A program made the translations under genes and the position numbers. A model generated the notes under the pieces. The model searched no databases and was not told the DNA's origin. It was given only the letters and a program-made list of their open reading frames with translations. Below are positions 25,673 to 34,034 of a DNA stretch of 64,000 nt, in pieces (the first letter of the stretch is position 1; each line of letters starts with the position of its first letter). The stretch is taken from contig JAFDVS010000032.1 in assembly GCA_018268935.1 (NCBI GenBank), forward strand, positions 106,316 through 170,315. The letters run 5' to 3'. This DNA is from Acidobacteriota bacterium. Its GTDB lineage: Bacteria > Acidobacteriota > Terriglobia > Bryobacterales > Bryobacteraceae.

Positions 25673-28600
25673 ATGGGTTTCATGATGAAGTTGTATGTCT
25701 TGCTGGTGATCGGCGGAATGGCGTTGTATGGACAGGCTCCGTCGGCCACGCTGGCCGGGTTGGTACAGGACGAGCAGGAAGGCCGGTTGACCGCGGCAAA
25801 GCTGGTGTTGCGGGATACGGGAAGGGGAACATCGCGGGAAACGGTGACCGACGGCAACGGCGGATTTCTCTTTACGCCGTTAAGCCCGGGGACCTATGAG
25901 TTGATGGTGGAACAGACCGGTTTTGCGGTCACGCGGTTTGAGGCGTTGGAACTGCGCGCGAATGAAGAAAGATCGCTGCGGGTGAAACTGAAGGTGGCCA
26001 CGCGCGGTGAGTCCGTTACCGTGACCGAAGAGGCCGGGTTGGTGCGCGAAGGCATGGCGGTGGCGACATCGGTGGATCGTGGCTTCATCGCCAATCAGCC
26101 GTTGAATGGCCGTACGTTCCAATCGCTGATTCACCTTTCGCCGGGAGTCGTATTCGTGCCGGCGAGTCTGCCGGAGCAGGGACAATTTTCGGTAAACGGG
26201 CAGCGTCCGGGAACGAATTACTTCGCGGTGGACGGAGTGGGGGCGAACTTCGGCCTGCCCTTTGCGACGACACCGTATGAAGGCGCCGGAGGCGGCACAC
26301 CGTCGTTGTCAGCGCAAGGCAGCACGAGCGCGCTGGCGTCGGTGGATGCGGTGCAGGAGTTCACGATCCAGACCTCAACGTACGCGCCGGAATACGGGCG
26401 GCAGCCAGGAGCGCAGGTGGCCATTGTGACGCGCTCCGGGACAAACCAACTGCACGGAAGCGCATTCGAATACCTGCGCAACGACAAGCTGGATGCCAAT
26501 AGCTGGTTTGGGAATTACAACCGGCTGAAACGGCCTGCGCTGCGGCAGAACGACTTCGGGTTTACATTGGGCGGGCCTGTGCTGATTCCGGGTGTGTACA
26601 ACGGGAAGAACCGGACGTTCTTTTTCGCTTCCTACGAAGGGCTGCGATTGATTCAGCCGGTGATTTCGCCGGTGTCGCAGGTGCCGTCATTGGAAGCGCG
26701 CGAGAAAGCGACGGGGATGGTGAAGAGCCTTTTGGATGCGTATCCGTTGCCGGTGGCCGCACCGCTGGCCGCCGCGCCGCTGGAGACGCCCTATGTGGCG
26801 GGTTTTTCCAACCCATCGCGATTGAATGCGACCGGAGCGCGGCTGGATCACGCGTTCTCGCAGCGGGTTTCGGTGTTTGGGCGCTTTCAATATGCGCCGT
26901 CGGAGAATCGGGAACGGGGCCGCTATGCTACTCCGAGCTTTGTCGCGGTGCTTCCGGCGAAGACAGAGACCGTTACAGTAGGATCGACGATGGTGCTGAC
27001 CAGCGCGCTGACGAACGATTTGCGTTTCAACTGGAGCCGGTCACTGGCGGCGCAGATCTATGAGCAAGATGCGTTCGGCGGGGCGAAGATATTGCCTCGG
27101 GATATTCTGTTTCCCTCGTTTGCCGATCCGGCGACTTCGCTCTACTATTTGTCGATTGGCGGCAACGATGAGAACACGATCAGCCCGGGGACGTTCAGCC
27201 GTAACACACAGCGGCAGTGGAACGTGGTGAACACGGCGAGTTGGAATCGCGGGACGCACGCGCTGAAGTTCGGGGTGGACTGGAGGCGGCTGGCGCCTTC
27301 GATAGGCGGGCGCAATTTCGCCAAGACGCTGACCGTGCCGACGATCACGCAGTTGACGACGGGGATCGTGCCTTCGGCGGAAGTGCGGCAAGTGGATTCG
27401 TACCTGGAGCCACGGTACACGAATTTCTCGGCGTTCGTGCAGGACGCATGGCGGGCGGGGCGGCGATTCACTGTGACTTACGGATTGCGATGGGAAGTGA
27501 ATCCGGCGCCGGGCGAGGCAAACGGGAATCTGCCGCTGACGCTGACGGGAATTGAGAATCCGCCAACGGCGCGGTTGGCCGAGCGGGGAACGAAGTTGTA
27601 CGAAACGCGGTACCGCAACTTCGCGCCGCGGGCAGGGATTTCGTGGCAGCCGTGGCAGGGACGCGATACGGTGATCCGGGCGGGATTGGGCTGGTTCTTC
27701 GATCTGGGGTATGCGTTCACGGGTACGGCGTTTACGGCGACGAACTATCCGTTCTCGCGGGCGCGCACGGCGTCGAACATTTCGCTGTCCGATCCACTGT
27801 TGTTCGCGGCGGTGGGGCCTCTGAGTCTGAACCCTCCTTATCCACGGTTATTCGACTACTACGACGACTACCGGTTGCCGTACACACGGCAGTACAGCGT
27901 CGCGGTGGAGGAGCCATTGGGGCGGACGAGTTCGCTTTCGGTTTCTTATGTCGGCGCGGCGGGACGGCGGCAGTCGCGGGTGGAGAGTCTGCGGCCGGCA
28001 ACGCTGCAGAACCCGCTGTTCACGCGGGTGGACGCGGTGAGCAACGGGGCGTACTCGGACTATCACTCGCTGCAGACGCAGTTGCGGCGGCGCATGAGCC
28101 GGGGGTTGCAGGCATTGGTTTCGCACACCTGGGCGAAGTCGCTGGATACTTCGTCGGATGAGTCGATTGTGAATTTGTTGGGGCCGTTGTCGCGCGGGAA
28201 TGTGGCGCTCGACCGGGGGCCGTCTTCCTTTGACATCCGTCATGTATTCACGGGGGCGGCGAGCTATGAACTGCCGCGCATCGGGAACCGGGCGGCGCGG
28301 GCGATCTTTGGAGGGTTTGCGTTCGATTCGATGGTGCGTCTGCGCGGCGCCACTCCGGTGACCGTGGTGACGGGGCGCGATCCGCTGGGATTGGGATTGA
28401 CGAACGTGGCGCGTCCGGATGTGGTGGCGGGGCGTCCGTTGTATTTGGTGGGCGAGGGCTACGCGGGTGGACGCGTGTTTAACCCGGCCGCTTTTGACGG
28501 TGCGTCTCCGCTGGCGCAGGCGCGGCAAGGAACGCTGGGGCGGGGCGTGATGCGGGGATTCGCGTTGCGGCAGGTGGACCTTTCCGTACGGCGGCGTTTT

Positions 28601-28813
28601 ACTTTGAGCGAAGGCATCGGACTCGACTTCCGCGCAGACGCGTTCAACCTGTTCAATACGGCCAATTTCGCCAATCCGATCGGTGTGATGACGAACGCGA
28701 ACTTCGGGCGGTCGACGCAGATTGTAAGCACTTCGAGCGTGAATGGATTGAATCCGCTGTTCCAGGTGGGTGGGCCGCGGTCTGTGCAGTTGTCACTGAA
28801 ACTGCAATTCTAG
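25673..28813 (+). CDS. TonB-dependent receptor-like outer membrane protein (Oar type)
   Basis: 1046 residues: signal peptide (MKLYVLLVIGGMALYGQ), a carboxypeptidase-regulatory/CNA-B-like domain at ~22-100 (SATLAGLVQDEQEGRLTAAK ... SPGTYELMVEQTGF), a plug domain from ~120 (GFIANQPLNGRTFQSLIHLSPG), then a long beta-barrel with aromatic-belt patterns ending in LSLKLQF, whose terminal Phe is the usual outer-membrane assembly signal. This is the Oar-like receptor family expanded in Acidobacteria; ligands are rarely known. GGAGATTT upstream of the ATG at 25673 is a plausible ribosome site; a second Met four codons in is also possible. It is directly followed by the DUF4198 gene (11 bp). Confidence 0.92.
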   Translation: MGFMMKLYVLLVIGGMALYGQAPSATLAGLVQDEQEGRLTAAKLVLRDTGRGTSRETVTDGNGGFLFTPLSPGTYELMVEQTGFAVTRFEALELRANEERSLRVKLKVATRGESVTVTEEAGLVREGMAVATSVDRGFIANQPLNGRTFQSLIHLSPGVVFVPASLPEQGQFSVNGQRPGTNYFAVDGVGANFGLPFATTPYEGAGGGTPSLSAQGSTSALASVDAVQEFTIQTSTYAPEYGRQPGAQVAIVTRSGTNQLHGSAFEYLRNDKLDANSWFGNYNRLKRPALRQNDFGFTLGGPVLIPGVYNGKNRTFFFASYEGLRLIQPVISPVSQVPSLEAREKATGMVKSLLDAYPLPVAAPLAAAPLETPYVAGFSNPSRLNATGARLDHAFSQRVSVFGRFQYAPSENRERGRYATPSFVAVLPAKTETVTVGSTMVLTSALTNDLRFNWSRSLAAQIYEQDAFGGAKILPRDILFPSFADPATSLYYLSIGGNDENTISPGTFSRNTQRQWNVVNTASWNRGTHALKFGVDWRRLAPSIGGRNFAKTLTVPTITQLTTGIVPSAEVRQVDSYLEPRYTNFSAFVQDAWRAGRRFTVTYGLRWEVNPAPGEANGNLPLTLTGIENPPTARLAERGTKLYETRYRNFAPRAGISWQPWQGRDTVIRAGLGWFFDLGYAFTGTAFTATNYPFSRARTASNISLSDPLLFAAVGPLSLNPPYPRLFDYYDDYRLPYTRQYSVAVEEPLGRTSSLSVSYVGAAGRRQSRVESLRPATLQNPLFTRVDAVSNGAYSDYHSLQTQLRRRMSRGLQALVSHTWAKSLDTSSDESIVNLLGPLSRGNVALDRGPSSFDIRHVFTGAASYELPRIGNRAARAIFGGFAFDSMVRLRGATPVTVVTGRDPLGLGLTNVARPDVVAGRPLYLVGEGYAGGRVFNPAAFDGASPLAQARQGTLGRGVMRGFALRQVDLSVRRRFTLSEGIGLDFRADAFNLFNTANFANPIGVMTNANFGRSTQIVSTSSVNGLNPLFQVGGPRSVQLSLKLQF

Positions 28814-28824
28814 GAGGAGTGATT

Positions 28825-29616
28825 ATGAAGCAGGTATTCTTAGTGCTGATGGCCGGTGCGGCGTGGGCGCATGATTTGTATCTGATGCCGGCCAATTTTT
28901 CGTTGGCTGCGGCGGGCTCGTTGCGGGTGGTGTATCAGAACGGGGACGCATTCCCGGTGGGCTCTTCCAATGTGAAGCCGGAGCGATTGCGGAATACGCG
29001 GGCGCTGATGAAAGCGGGCAAAGCGGAGTTCGAAGGGATCACGGCGGAAGCGAAGCAGACTGTGGCTTCGGTGCGATTGCCGGGCGAAGGGACGGCTGTG
29101 CTGACCTCGCAGACTGTTCCGAACTTCATTGAATTGGCGCCGGCGAAATTTGCTTCGTATCTGAAGCATGAGAACTTGGGGCATGTGGCCGTGTGGCGGG
29201 AGAAGAACGGCGAGGCGTCGAAGCCCGGACGGGAACGGTACAGCAAGTATGTGAAGTCGCTGGTGGCGGTTGGCAAGGCGGATGGGTTCTATGGGGAGAA
29301 GACGGGGTTGACGATTGAGATTGTGCCGGAGGCCGATCCGTTTGCTGTGAAGGCGGGTGGGGAGTTACCGGTGCAGGTGCTGTTTCGGGGGAAGCCCGCG
29401 GTGGACGTGGCTGTCGAGTCTGCGTGGCTTGTTGGAGGCAAGGCCGTGGTGAAGGTGGTGGGCCGGACAGACGCAGAGGGGCGTGTGAAGGTGCCGGTGA
29501 AAGCGGTGGGTCCGCACCGGCTGCATGCGATCGTGATGGAGCGTTGCGCGGATGCGAAGGCGGCGGATTGGGAGAGTTTTTGGGCGAGTTTGACGTTTGC
29601 CATTCCGGGGAAGTAG
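28825..29616 (+). CDS. Exported DUF4198 family protein
   Basis: 263 residues from an ATG at 28825; AGGAGG at 28812-28817 is spaced 7 bp from it, whereas a GTG six bases earlier would leave no spacing, so the ATG is chosen. Signal peptide MKQVFLVLMAGAAWA leaves a mature N-terminus AHDLYLMPANFSL, the His-containing start typical of DUF4198/NikM-like periplasmic proteins associated with metal uptake. The C-terminal half has a repeated beta-sandwich (GGELPVQVLFRGKPAVDVAVE). Translation is probably coupled to the TonB receptor upstream, which suggests the pair works on one ligand; a metal is an inference only. Confidence 0.78.
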   Translation: MKQVFLVLMAGAAWAHDLYLMPANFSLAAAGSLRVVYQNGDAFPVGSSNVKPERLRNTRALMKAGKAEFEGITAEAKQTVASVRLPGEGTAVLTSQTVPNFIELAPAKFASYLKHENLGHVAVWREKNGEASKPGRERYSKYVKSLVAVGKADGFYGEKTGLTIEIVPEADPFAVKAGGELPVQVLFRGKPAVDVAVESAWLVGGKAVVKVVGRTDAEGRVKVPVKAVGPHRLHAIVMERCADAKAADWESFWASLTFAIPGK

Positions 29617-29638
29617 ACAGCACCGAAAAAGGTGCTGT
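29617..29638. promoter_or_regulatory. Inverted repeat between DUF4198 gene and antitoxin gene
   Basis: ACAGCACC (29617-29624) and GGTGCTGT (29631-29638) form a perfect 8-bp stem with loop GAAAAA, starting immediately after a stop codon and ending 9 bp before the antitoxin ATG. It may be a terminator for the receptor operon or the autoregulatory operator of the toxin-antitoxin module; without a T-run the second is attractive. Confidence 0.45.
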
Positions 29639-29647
29639 AATGAAGAA

Positions 29648-29938
29648 ATGATCGACATCACCAAGGACATTCAATCGCTGACCACATTCCGCCGCCGGTC
29701 TGGTGAATTCATGAAGCAGTTGAAGAAGAGCAAAAGGGCGGTGGTGTTGACAGTGAAGGGGAAGGCCGCGGCTGTGGTGCAGGATGCGGAGGCGTATCAG
29801 CGGTTGCTGGATATCGCGGCGCGGGCGGATTCATTCGAGGGGATTCGCCAGGGATTGGCGCAGGCCAAGGCGGGCCAGGGCAGAGATGCTGAAGACTTCT
29901 TTGCGGAATTCGAGGCCCGCCATGACATATCGGATTGA
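29648..29938 (+). CDS. Phd/YefM family antitoxin
   Basis: 96 residues from the ATG at 29648. The N-terminal IDITKDIQSLTTFRRRSGEFMKQLKKSKRAVVLTVKG-type region (split here by family conservation) is the Phd/YefM DNA-binding domain: the conserved TTFRRRSGEF and VVLTVKGKAAAVVQDAEAY are visible at ~12-22 and ~33-51. The acidic C-terminus (DAEDFFAEFEARH) would wrap the toxin. It overlaps the downstream ParE gene by 17 bp. An inverted repeat 9 bp upstream of its ATG could be its operator. The module is expected to be autoregulated. Confidence 0.9.
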   Translation: MIDITKDIQSLTTFRRRSGEFMKQLKKSKRAVVLTVKGKAAAVVQDAEAYQRLLDIAARADSFEGIRQGLAQAKAGQGRDAEDFFAEFEARHDISD

Positions 29939-30242
29939 GACTCTTCCACGTGCGGAGCGTGATTTGGAAGAGATCTACCGGATAGTCGGCGTGAGATCTT
30001 CACTTGCAGCCAAGGTTTGGTATCGCGGATTGAAGGATGCGATACGAACTCTTCGAATGAGTCCCAAGGCGTGGCCTTCAACGCCGGAAGATAAGAATCT
30101 GCGTCACTTGCTGTATGGAAACAAGCCTCACATATACCGGGTCGTCTATCGGATCGTCGAGGTCAGGAAGTGCGTGGAAGTACTTCACGTGCGCCATGGA
30201 GCCCGCGATCGCTTCTTGAGTGAGGACATCTCCCCGAATTGA
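29922..30242 (+). CDS. ParE/RelE superfamily toxin
   Basis: 106 residues from the ATG at 29922, overlapping the antitoxin by 17 bp. The RelE/ParE fold order is present: TYRIETLPRAERDLEEIYRI at the start, a central AAKVWYRGLKDAIRTLRMSP helix pair, then RHLLYGNKPHIYRVVYRIVE and the C-terminal VEVLHVRHGARDRF, where the HGAR basic motif is typical of the superfamily. ParE members poison gyrase and RelE members cleave mRNA; sequence alone does not decide which. The frame is open upstream inside the antitoxin, so the ATG next to the overlap is preferred. Confidence 0.9.
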   Translation: MTYRIETLPRAERDLEEIYRIVGVRSSLAAKVWYRGLKDAIRTLRMSPKAWPSTPEDKNLRHLLYGNKPHIYRVVYRIVEVRKCVEVLHVRHGARDRFLSEDISPN

Positions 30243-31127
30243 TCAAGGCCGCAGGCCGGCCACACGCAGCTTAGCGCTGAGGAAGCGGTAGGATTGCTGC
30301 GCGGCGTGGACGGGATCGTAACCGGGCTTGGTCTGCAGTTGACGGCTGATCTCGACCAGCATCCAGCCGGAATAATTGCGTTCGCGCAGGATGCGGAAGT
30401 ACGTATCGTAGTCGATGGTTCCTTCGCCGGGGAGGAGGAATTGCGGTTTACCATCCACCAGCCGGCCATCTTTGACCGTGATGAACAGCGAGTGCGGAAG
30501 GAGTTGCAGGAGGCTCTCGCGCAGGTCGATGTCCATCAACTGAAAATGGCTGTAGTCGTAGATGCCGCCGAGGGCGGGGCTGGACACTTGGCCGATCAGG
30601 TGCAGGAGCCGGCCGACGTCGTTGGCAGCACTGCCGAAGTGGGATTTGACGGCGATTTGGATGTGGTTGTCTTCGGCCACACGAGCCCATTCGGCGAGAC
30701 GCGCGGCCATGCGCTTGTTGACCGTGCGCCATTCCTCGGGTTTGCCTCCGAGTACGGTCTGCAGGATGGGCGGCGATTGCGGCGAGATGTCGTGGGCGAG
30801 GGCGGCGGCGGCGCGGATACGGTCGAGCGTGGCGCGGTGCGCTTCGTCGCTGACGAGGAGATTGAAGTTCTCAATCAGTGTGGGGATGGGGAAATGGAGA
30901 GCGCCGATGCGGCGGCGGGCCGCGGTGTCGAGTTTCGCGGGTTCACTGGGCCAGCCGGGCATGAGGCAAAGCTCCGCGCCGTCGTAGCCGGTCTTGCGGA
31001 TGAGATCGAGGGCGCGGTCCACTGCGAGCATCTGCATGCCGTAAGTGCCGATGGAGAGGCGAATGCGTGGTGGCGGCGCTGACATCGCCGCCACGGGCAA
31101 GAGCGAAAGGAATGAGCGCCGGATCAT
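30243..31127 (-). CDS. Exported sugar phosphate isomerase/epimerase-like TIM barrel
   Basis: 294 residues from the ATG at 31127; the frame is open 50 codons upstream but that part is antisense to the DJ-1-like gene's coding strand and has no domain. The start gives MIRRSFLSLLPVAAMSA, a secretion-type signal. The rest is the AP-endonuclease-2/xylose-isomerase-like barrel: IRLSIGTYGMQMLAVDRALDLI, GYDGAELCLMPG, VKSHFGS, IYDYSHFQL and LLPGEGTIDYDTYFRIL. Metal ligands of this fold (Glu, Asp, His) are plausible at those motifs. It overlaps the DJ-1-like gene by 4 bp (ATGA) and probably shares a catabolic operon with it and the dehydrogenase upstream. Confidence 0.85.
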   Translation of the reverse strand: MIRRSFLSLLPVAAMSAPPPRIRLSIGTYGMQMLAVDRALDLIRKTGYDGAELCLMPGWPSEPAKLDTAARRRIGALHFPIPTLIENFNLLVSDEAHRATLDRIRAAAALAHDISPQSPPILQTVLGGKPEEWRTVNKRMAARLAEWARVAEDNHIQIAVKSHFGSAANDVGRLLHLIGQVSSPALGGIYDYSHFQLMDIDLRESLLQLLPHSLFITVKDGRLVDGKPQFLLPGEGTIDYDTYFRILRERNYSGWMLVEISRQLQTKPGYDPVHAAQQSYRFLSAKLRVAGLRP

Positions 31128-31693
31128 TGCGCGGCGCGGGCTTCGGCGAGCATCTTCATGAACTCGCGCATGAAGTAGGGATTGTCGTGCCAGGTGCGGC
31201 CGGAGACGAGGTTGCCGTCGCGGACGCAGCCTTCGTTGACGAACGTGCCGCCGCTGAATTCGACGTCGTAGGCGCACTTGGCGACGGTGGCGACGCGCTT
31301 GCCGCGAATGACATCAGCAGCGGCGATGATTTCGACGCCGTGGCACACGCTGGCTACGGGCTTTCCTGTTTCAAAGAAATGGCGCGTGATACTCATCAGC
31401 TCCTTGTTGTAGCGGATGTATTCCGGGGCTCGGCCGCCGGTGATGAAGAGGCCGAGGTACTCTTCGGGCTTCACGTCGCGGAAGGCAATGTCAGAGGCCA
31501 TGTGGTAGCTGGGGCCTTCGCGAGTGATATCCCAACCGGGTGGGATCTCGTGCATCACCAGGTGATAGATGCGCTTTTCCGGGCCGGCGACCACCACCTG
31601 GTAGTCGTCTTCCTTGAGGCGGAAGAATGGGTAGAACGTGTCGAGTGCTTCGGCTGCGTCGCCGATGACGATGAGGACTTTATCTTGGGCCAT
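31124..31693 (-). CDS. DJ-1/PfpI family protein
   Basis: 189 residues. The nucleophile elbow ASVCHGVEII has Cys117 with His118 next to it, and the upstream ITGGRAPEYIRYN supplies the Glu-containing loop typical of PfpI-like proteins. The N-terminal VLIVIGDAAEALDTFYPFFRL matches the first strand-helix of the family. Members include proteases, glyoxalases and chaperones, so the activity is not fixed by sequence. It sits between the dehydrogenase (15 bp upstream) and the TIM-barrel gene (4-bp overlap). Confidence 0.9.
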   Translation of the reverse strand: MAQDKVLIVIGDAAEALDTFYPFFRLKEDDYQVVVAGPEKRIYHLVMHEIPPGWDITREGPSYHMASDIAFRDVKPEEYLGLFITGGRAPEYIRYNKELMSITRHFFETGKPVASVCHGVEIIAAADVIRGKRVATVAKCAYDVEFSGGTFVNEGCVRDGNLVSGRTWHDNPYFMREFMKMLAEARAAQ

Positions 31694-31708
31694 GAGTGCT
31701 CTTTTCGA

Positions 31709-32995
31709 TTATGCAGGTTCGGTGTAGTTTTCGCCCGTGCCTTCGTAGCCGGGACGCGGGGGCGCTTCGGCGAGTTGGCGCTGGGTGTACGGGTCGAAGG
31801 CCATCATGCGGCGCTGGCGGTAGGAGTCGGCGGCGAGCTTGATGGCGGTCATCACCTGATAGCCCAGTTGGGCGTGCAGCACGGGCTGCTTGCGCGTGCG
31901 CATACAGTCGTAGAAATTGCGGGCGTGATTGATGCGGATGACGTTCAAGTCTTTGGGCAGCGCTTCGATTTGGAGCGTGGGTTTGCCGGCGGCCTGTTCG
32001 AACTTCTTGCGGAACGGGCGGTCGGGGGTGACCTGGATATAGCCATCGTGGAAGCTGATGGTGGCTTCGTGGCCGTAGATGGCGGGGCCGTGATGACGCT
32101 CGGGCCCGGCGGAAGCGGCGCTGGAGGCGATGTTGATGAAGAAGTTTTCGTACTCGGCGGTCATGGTGAACGTCTCGGGCACTTCGCGATCCTTCACCTG
32201 GTAGATGCCGCCATTGGCGCTGACCACGCGCGGGAATTGGCCGCCGAGAGTGACGAGTAGCGGGGCGAGACGATGGTAGAAGAAATCGGAGACAACGCCG
32301 TTTGAGTAGTCCCAATATTTGCGCCAGCGGAAGAAGCGCTCACCGGAGTAGGGACGCTTGGGAGCGGGCCCGAGGAAGCGCGGCCAATCGACGGTTTGCT
32401 GTGACGCTTCTTTCTCCACTTCGTACTGCCAGAGGCCGTAGACCGAATTCATGGAGTAAGTGGATTGCGCCCAGAGGATGTTGCCGGTGAGCCCTTTTTC
32501 GATGATTTCACGGGCGAGATGATAGCGCGGGTCGGAGCACCATTGTGCGCCGATTTGCAGCACGCGGCCGGATCTCGCGGTCTCTTCGGCGATCTCTTTA
32601 GCTTCGGCGATGGTGAAGGCCATCGGCTTTTCGAGGTACACGTCTTTGCCGGCGCGCAAAGCGTCGAGCGTCATGCGGTGGTGCCAGTGTTCGGGAGTGA
32701 CGACGAAGATGGCGTCGAGGTCCGGGCGCGCGATCAGGTCCTGGTAGTCGTGATGAACATGCTTGTCTTCGAGACCGATGTGTTGCTGGGCGCGGCGCTT
32801 GGCGCCGGTGTAGATGTCGCTGATGGCGGCGAAGCGCACCTTGTTTTCGTCCACCATCGGCTTCTGATAGATGCGGAGGTGGCGCATGCCGAGATTGCCG
32901 CAGCCGATGAGGCCGGCCTGAATGCGGTCATTGGCTCCGAGGACGCGGGTGTAGGAAGCAGCGCTGAGAATCGCCGTGCGGCGGCTGATGGCCAT
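31709..32995 (-). CDS. Exported Gfo/Idh/MocA family oxidoreductase
   Basis: 428 residues from the ATG at 32995; a TTG two codons earlier is possible. The N-terminus AISRRTAILSAAS is a twin-arginine-like signal. The Rossmann motif GLIGCGNLGMRHLR follows at ~28-41, then VVTPEHWHHRMTLDAL and the conserved EKP (LEKPMAFTIAEAKEIAEE). The C-terminal alpha/beta domain includes the DWPRFLGPAP and DFFYHRLAPLL stretches common to exported members in Acidobacteria and Planctomycetes. These enzymes oxidise or rearrange sugars with NAD(P). The DJ-1-like and sugar-isomerase-like genes follow on the same strand, so a sugar-modification operon is plausible. Confidence 0.9.
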   Translation of the reverse strand: MAISRRTAILSAASYTRVLGANDRIQAGLIGCGNLGMRHLRIYQKPMVDENKVRFAAISDIYTGAKRRAQQHIGLEDKHVHHDYQDLIARPDLDAIFVVTPEHWHHRMTLDALRAGKDVYLEKPMAFTIAEAKEIAEETARSGRVLQIGAQWCSDPRYHLAREIIEKGLTGNILWAQSTYSMNSVYGLWQYEVEKEASQQTVDWPRFLGPAPKRPYSGERFFRWRKYWDYSNGVVSDFFYHRLAPLLVTLGGQFPRVVSANGGIYQVKDREVPETFTMTAEYENFFINIASSAASAGPERHHGPAIYGHEATISFHDGYIQVTPDRPFRKKFEQAAGKPTLQIEALPKDLNVIRINHARNFYDCMRTRKQPVLHAQLGYQVMTAIKLAADSYRQRRMMAFDPYTQRQLAEAPPRPGYEGTGENYTEPA

Positions 32996-33013
32996 GGGCA
33001 ATACGATATCAGG

Positions 33014-33418
33014 TTAGGGAACGCGTTCCCAAACGAGGCTGCGGAGGCGCATTTCGCCGTTGACCATTTCGGGGAGCAAGCCGAGGGTGAGGCGATTGCC
33101 GTCCATGGTGACGAAGCAGGTGACGGTGGTTTTGCGCAGTTTCTCCAGAGTGCTGCCATGCACGGTGTGATAGACGGTTCCGTTGGCGGGGTCCATCTTG
33201 TAGGCGCCGAACCAGGCGAGGTAGGTGTCGCCCTGCACCTGCAGCGAGACCTGGCCTTTGGCGTCGTAGAGGAGTTGCCCGCTGGGGTTCTTCCCGTAAG
33301 GGTGTAGCATCTCGCCATTGGGCCGCCATTCGCCGGCGGAGACCAGTTTCCAGGCACCGGTGAGGTTCTGCGCCGTGGCGGAGGCGGTGAGCAGGAGAAG
33401 CAGGGCAAGGACGCGCAT
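33014..33418 (-). CDS. Exported lipocalin-like domain protein
   Basis: 134 residues from the ATG at 33418, chosen for the signal peptide MRVLALLLLLTASATAQ. The mature part begins NLTGAWKLVSAGEWRPNGEM and contains YGKNPSGQLLYDAKGQVSLQV and a TVTCFVTMDGNRLTLGLL strand pair, resembling the lipocalin-like DUF family of exported beta-barrels (GxW motif near the start). Ligand unknown. It is upstream of the oxidoreductase (18 bp) on the same strand, so it may open that operon, and it is divergent from the dCMP deaminase gene. Confidence 0.75.
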   Translation of the reverse strand: MRVLALLLLLTASATAQNLTGAWKLVSAGEWRPNGEMLHPYGKNPSGQLLYDAKGQVSLQVQGDTYLAWFGAYKMDPANGTVYHTVHGSTLEKLRKTTVTCFVTMDGNRLTLGLLPEMVNGEMRLRSLVWERVP

Positions 33419-33467
33419 AGAGATGTTGTTGAAGATAGCACGCCTAAATGCGCTAACATGGCATCCC

Positions 33468-33923
33468 ATGATCCCCAGTTGGGACGAGTATTACCTGGAA
33501 ATCTGCAAAGTGGTTGCGGCGCGCAGCAAAGACCCGCACACGAAGTTGGGATGCATCATCGTGGGGCCGGCGCACGAGATCCGGACGACGGGGTACAACT
33601 CGTTTCCGCGCGGGATTCGCGACGATGTGCCGGAGCGGCTGGTGCGGCCGGAGAAGTATTTGTGGATTGAGCATGCCGAGCGGAACGCGATCTGCAACGC
33701 GGCGCGCTGCGGGACGCCGCTGGACGGGTGCACGCTGTATGTGGAGATCATGCCGTGTATGGATTGCGCGCGGGCGATTGTACAGGCGGGGATTCGTGAG
33801 GTGGTGGTGTCGGAGACGCGGATGGCGCAGTATTCGAGCGAATACTACGATCAGCATTTCGGCAATTCGGAAGTGTTGCTGAAAGAGGCTGGGGTGGTGA
33901 TCCGGAGGCATCCGGAGGTCTAG
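33468..33923 (+). CDS. Deoxycytidylate (dCMP) deaminase
   Basis: 151 residues from the ATG at 33468. The zinc-binding cytidine-deaminase motifs are complete: EHAERNAICNAA with His69 and catalytic Glu71, and MPCMDCARAI with Cys97 and Cys100. PHTKLGCIIVGP and GYNSFPRGI are typical of ComEB/dCMP deaminases. The enzyme converts dCMP to dUMP for thymidylate synthesis in the cytoplasm. The same frame is open 50 codons upstream, but that extension lies across the divergent lipocalin gene. An ATG 10 bp upstream is in another frame. Confidence 0.9.
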   Translation: MIPSWDEYYLEICKVVAARSKDPHTKLGCIIVGPAHEIRTTGYNSFPRGIRDDVPERLVRPEKYLWIEHAERNAICNAARCGTPLDGCTLYVEIMPCMDCARAIVQAGIREVVVSETRMAQYSSEYYDQHFGNSEVLLKEAGVVIRRHPEV

Positions 33924-34034
33924 GTCTGCTATTCTAGTAGTACACCTCGTTGGGACCCTCGTTGTATTTTCCACACTAATTTAGCTCCCCTGTCATTGAG
34001 CTGTGACAACCATCTGACAAAAAAGAAGGAGCTT

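Noticed and set aside
31067..32260. A 397-codon plus-strand frame opposite the DJ-1-like and oxidoreductase genes
   Set aside because: Shadow of confident minus-strand genes, no domain recognisable.
33965..33973. TTTTCCACA as a DnaA box
   Set aside because: A single near-consensus site in an ordinary gap with no cluster of further boxes; not enough to call an origin.
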